43,272 bases of DNA from positions 1 to 43,272 of the forward strand of contig JAJRTS010000098.1 of the NCBI GenBank assembly GCA_024278175.1. Direction: 5' to 3'. The stretch comes from Gemmatimonadales bacterium (GTDB lineage: Bacteria; Gemmatimonadota; Glassbacteria; GWA2-58-10). The notes beneath the pieces are model-generated. The model had not been told where the DNA came from. It was given only the letters and a program-made list of their open reading frames with translations, and made no database searches. The position numbers and the translations under genes were made by a program. Shown here in pieces: positions 40,696 to 43,272 of this stretch (its first letter is position 1; each line of letters starts with the position of its first letter).

Positions 40696-42038
40696 TCAAA
40701 AGTTGTGTATGGAGAGCAGATCGTGTCTTAGATTGTGAACTTCATTTTACAATCGAAAGAGGAGACACAATCAATGCAGAGAGAGAGCTCACATATCACA
40801 ACTGATTATCAAGCCGAAGATGCTCTGGGTCTTGAACAGATTGCACGTATTGGAGCACAGAGGATGCTTGCGCTTGCCCTGGAAGCAGAGGTGGATAGCT
40901 ACATTCAACGTTTTTCACATCTCAAGACTCGAGAAGGGAAGCAGGACGTGGTTCGCAATGGCTACCACAATAGCCGTAAGATGATGACCGGCCTTGGGGC
41001 ACTTGAAGTCACCGTGCCGAGGACACGTAGCCGAGAGGGTGAGATTGAGAGATTTTCCAGTGCCCTTATCCCAAAGTACATGCGCCGGAGTCTTGAACTG
41101 GACGATGCCTTGCCCCTGTTTTATCTTGGCGGCCTGTCAAACAACGACTTCATCCCCTGTTTTGAGAAGCTTTTCGGCCAGAAGCCGGATGGCATGTCCT
41201 CTTCATCAATCACTCGCCTGAAGAAGGCCTGGCAGGGGCAGCTGATCCAATGGCGAAAGCGTGATCTGAGTGATTGCCGTTACTGCTATTTGTGGGTGGA
41301 CGGCATACACTTCAATTTACGCTTGGAGGAAGGTCGGCTCTGCGTGCTGGTGGCCATCGGTGCTCGCCAGGACGGCAAAAAGGAACTCGTCGCGGTGGCT
41401 GGAGGATACCGTGAAAGCAGCGAATCCTGGAAGGAGCTGCTTCGGTAGTTGAAGGGGCGTGGTATGCCTTGTCCGAAGCTTTGTATCGGTGATGGTGCAT
41501 TGGGTTTCTGGAATGCTCTCAGGGATATCTATCCCGAGGCGGACCACCAGCGGTGCTGGGTGCACAAAACAGCCAACATCCTCGATAAGATGCCCAAGTC
41601 GGTTCAGCCCCAGGCGAAGACTTTGATCCACGACATCTACAGGGCCGAAAACGAAAAGAACGCCAGAGCGAGTTATCAAGAGTTCATCAAGAGGTATTCT
41701 GCCAGATATCCCAAAGCTGTCTACTGCCTGCAGAAGGACGAAGAATCATTGTTCAGCTTCTACAGCTTTCCTGCAGAGCACTGGCGACATATCCGCAGCA
41801 CAAATGTCATCGAGTCAACATTCGCAACCGTGCGCCTGCGAACGAAGAAAACCAGAGGGCAAGGGACGCTGGAGATGACTTTGGCGATGGTCTTCAAGCT
41901 CGCTGAAAGAGCTTCGATGAGGTGGAGAAAACTACGAGGATACAAGCTGATCGGAAAAGTCAATGATGGAGTAGTATTCAAGGATGGAAAAGAAGTCAAG
42001 CTCGCAGCTTAAGACACTGCTCTATACACAACATTTGA
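40696..42038 (+). mobile_element. IS256-family insertion sequence, 1343 bp
   Basis: Imperfect terminal inverted repeats are visible. The left begins TCAAAAGTTGTGTATGGAG at 40696; the right, read inward from 42038, begins TCAAATGTTGTGTATAGAG. Both continue to GTGTCTTA. The length is typical of IS256. The flanking bases are not a direct repeat and the gene outside the left end does not resume on the right, so recombination has followed insertion. Confidence 0.82.
40774..42012 (+). pseudogene. IS256-family (mutator-type) transposase with amber stop
   Basis: ATG 40774 follows AGAGGAG. The product would be 412 residues. The N-terminal part has ALALEAEVDSYIQRF, VVRNGYHNSRK and LEVTVPRTRSREGE. The catalytic DDE residues are visible in LWVDGIHF, CIGDGALGFW and NVIESTFA. 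The frame is stopped by TAG at 41446-41448, in the stretch ELLR-stop-LKGRGMPCPK, where active relatives have one residue. CAG to TAG is a one-base explanation. The two halves are otherwise colinear in one frame, so the loss is recent or the amber is read through. Confidence 0.88.
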
Positions 42039-42187
42039 CAATTGCTCAGCGAGCCTTTATTGGAACCCATCATAAGATGAGTGCGAAATACTTGCCGCTT
42101 TATCTAAATGAGTTTACGTTCAGATTTAACCGTAACGGCAACGGCAATATGTTTAAAACGGTTTTGTCTAACGCAATTGCGGCTTAA
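42039..42187 (+). pseudogene. C-terminal fragment of an IS1595-like transposase
   Basis: The frame ending at 42187 reads AQRAFIGTHHKMSAKYLPLY, then LNEFTFRFNRNGNGNMF, the C-terminus of ISXO2/IS1595-type transposases. The gene's left part is missing and the IS256-like end adjoins it directly. It is a scar of an older insertion. Confidence 0.7.
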
Positions 42188-42229
42188 GCCTGTATCCATT
42201 TTCATGTTAAGCAAAGGAGATGGCAAGCC

Positions 42230-42568
42230 ATGATTATCAAAAAACTTTTAGGGCCTGCTGGCAAAATGGGAAGAATTCAGTTAGTTTTGACTATATTCCT
42301 CGTCCTTGCGCCGCTATGGTTCTTTTTCAATACTCTGTCTCTTTGGGTCGATCTATTGAATGCTGGCGGTATTTTTTTCTATGGATTCATAGTTTATTGC
42401 TTTTTTGCAACCTATATGGTTTACATGTCTATAATTCGCCGCCTTCGGGATTCAAGGTTTTCGCCCTATTGGTCGGTTCTTATTATGAGCCCAATTAGCA
42501 TCCCATTCCTTCTTTTTTTGGCCGTATTTCCGCCACGAGTAGAAAAGCCTATCAATCCCGAAGATTAG
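42230..42568 (+). CDS. DUF805-like small membrane protein
   Basis: ATG 42230 follows AAAGGAG and gives 112 residues, with three or four hydrophobic segments (LVLTIFLVLAPLWFFF, FFYGFIVYCFFATYMVYM, VLIMSPISIPFLLFLAVF). The start GPAGKMGRIQLVL and the later SIIRRLRDSRFSPYW resemble the DUF805 pattern of an N-terminal GRixR-type motif and a central R(L)xD block. The role of DUF805 proteins is not established. The gene is isolated between IS scars. Confidence 0.6.
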   Translation: MIIKKLLGPAGKMGRIQLVLTIFLVLAPLWFFFNTLSLWVDLLNAGGIFFYGFIVYCFFATYMVYMSIIRRLRDSRFSPYWSVLIMSPISIPFLLFLAVFPPRVEKPINPED

Positions 42569-42667
42569 ACTTCTTCCGCAAAGGGATAATTCCCAATATT
42601 TATAATTCGGTTGAATCAACAATTTACAATAGGAAAGATGCATTTCTTTCTAACCAGGAATTGACGA

Positions 42668-43150
42668 ATGGGAAAGAAGAACAAGAAAAAAAATAAGAGA
42701 AAATCATCTCGTAAAAAGAAGCATATTGAACCGGATGATTATTTTCAGGCTGGACCATTCGAATTCGCGCGTTATGGCAAATTCGTAATCCAACGCAGCA
42801 ATATGACTAAAGATCAATTTGAACTGATGCAGGAAAAGTTGGTCGAACGCTTTCCAGAGGTCTGCCGGGAAATAGATGCAAAGGTAAGCAGGGTAGCTTC
42901 ACTCGTAAAAGTTCTAAATCCAAGTGAACTCCTAAAACGAGCCTACTGGGAATTTTTTATGCAGAACTTCAACAAAAAAAGCGAATTCGATCTTGATGCA
43001 GAAAGTACGATTTCCTTAAGAATGCTGGATTACTTGCAGAGTATAATCGCATCAGTCCAGCCAGTTGAGGGCGCTCAGCAGAAGGCAAGCGAAAAACAAT
43101 GGCAGGAGCTTAGTAAAACAGTAAAGGAATTATTTAGAACTTATCCGTAA
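42668..43150 (+). CDS. lysine-rich-headed protein of unknown function
   Basis: The 160-residue product begins with a run of basic residues (MGKKNKKKNKRKSSRKKKHI), then PDDYFQAGPFEFARYGKFVI, and is otherwise helical (FELMQEKLVERFPEVCREID). It has no signal peptide or membrane segment. The basic head could bind nucleic acid. I recognise no family. Only a short gap follows before an IS5-like gene, so it may be part of the element's cargo. Confidence 0.65.
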   Translation: MGKKNKKKNKRKSSRKKKHIEPDDYFQAGPFEFARYGKFVIQRSNMTKDQFELMQEKLVERFPEVCREIDAKVSRVASLVKVLNPSELLKRAYWEFFMQNFNKKSEFDLDAESTISLRMLDYLQSIIASVQPVEGAQQKASEKQWQELSKTVKELFRTYP

Positions 43151-43220
43151 ATAAGCTTTACTTTTTGAAATAATTTTGTCATATTGCTTCAGGTATTGAA
43201 AATTATACCTTGGAGGTGCT

Positions 43221-43272
43221 ATGGCAATAATTCACTCTTGGGAAGTGTCCGATGCTTTTTGGGAAAAGGTTA
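43221..43272 (+). CDS. start of an IS5-family-like transposase, cut by window end
   Basis: ATG 43221 behind TTGGAGG opens the frame MAIIHSWEVSDAFWEKV, which runs off the window. The SWEVSDxFWxKV opening is typical of IS5-group transposases (SWEVSDEFWxxxEPLIP). The IS left end should lie between 43151 and 43220, but its repeat cannot be confirmed without the right end. Confidence 0.6.
   Translation, partial: MAIIHSWEVSDAFWEKV

Overview
The window joins two kinds of DNA. Positions 1 to about 28680 are a GC-rich bacterial chromosome segment with tightly packed housekeeping genes, Shine-Dalgarno (SD) sites and Tat-exported enzymes. From the tRNA-Pro gene at 28600-28676 to the right edge, base composition falls and the DNA is an integrated mobile element with later insertion-sequence damage. 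The chromosomal part suggests a Gram-negative-type heterotroph, perhaps from an FCB-group or other little-cultured lineage. It has lipoproteins, a SPOR-domain protein, exported sulfatase and glycosidases, and the order DUF512-SPOR-der-plsY-gpsA-merR. No 16S gene is present, so this placement is only an inference.

Chromosome, left to right: a 5'-truncated DUF819 membrane protein, a small membrane protein and a double-domain SagB-type nitroreductase; a Tat-exported sulfatase and a Tat-exported aldo/keto reductase on the minus strand; a GH31 and a GH36 glycosidase separated by a 169-bp inverted-repeat element; a CysQ/IMPase phosphatase; a class III cyclase-ATPase-TPR protein broken by a frameshift at an A-run; a 654-aa protein of unknown family; and an SGNH-like lipoprotein with a near-consensus promoter. 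A perfect bidirectional terminator separates these from the minus-strand rpmE-yqhQ-prfA cluster, in which prfA carries an in-frame TGA at a conserved glycine. Next come a TPR protein, a ParA-like ATPase and a TolB-like beta-propeller protein, then a DUF512 radical SAM enzyme with an almost leaderless promoter, a SPOR lipoprotein, der, plsY, gpsA and a MerR regulator.

Element: a tyrosine integrase abuts tRNA-Pro and is preceded in its minus-strand operon by an excisionase-like HTH protein, a large FtsK/HerA-type ATPase with a winged helix and a possible nuclease-like C-terminus, and at least seven small proteins. Most of the small ones are membrane proteins, each with its own GGAGG-type SD, and two were found only by reading (34117-34275 and 34577-34705). 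Facing them is a plus-strand set: a membrane-anchored HTH protein with a large extracytoplasmic domain, a secreted small protein, and a DUF262/HNH (GmrSD-like) protein probably acting in defence. Beyond lie a HAD hydrolase frameshifted at an A8 run and a prim-pol-like primase remnant cut by an IS256-family element whose transposase has an amber stop. Then follow an IS1595-like fragment, two further small genes and the start of an IS5-like transposase.

Together, integrase, Xis-like protein, one double-stranded-DNA-translocase-type ATPase, a block of small membrane proteins and a prim-pol remnant resemble in outline the actinomycete integrative conjugative elements that transfer with a single ATPase. 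I do not recognise this exact arrangement, and it is the best candidate here for an undescribed system. Four broken reading frames (two A-run shifts, one TGA, one TAG) need read-level checking before any are called recoding.
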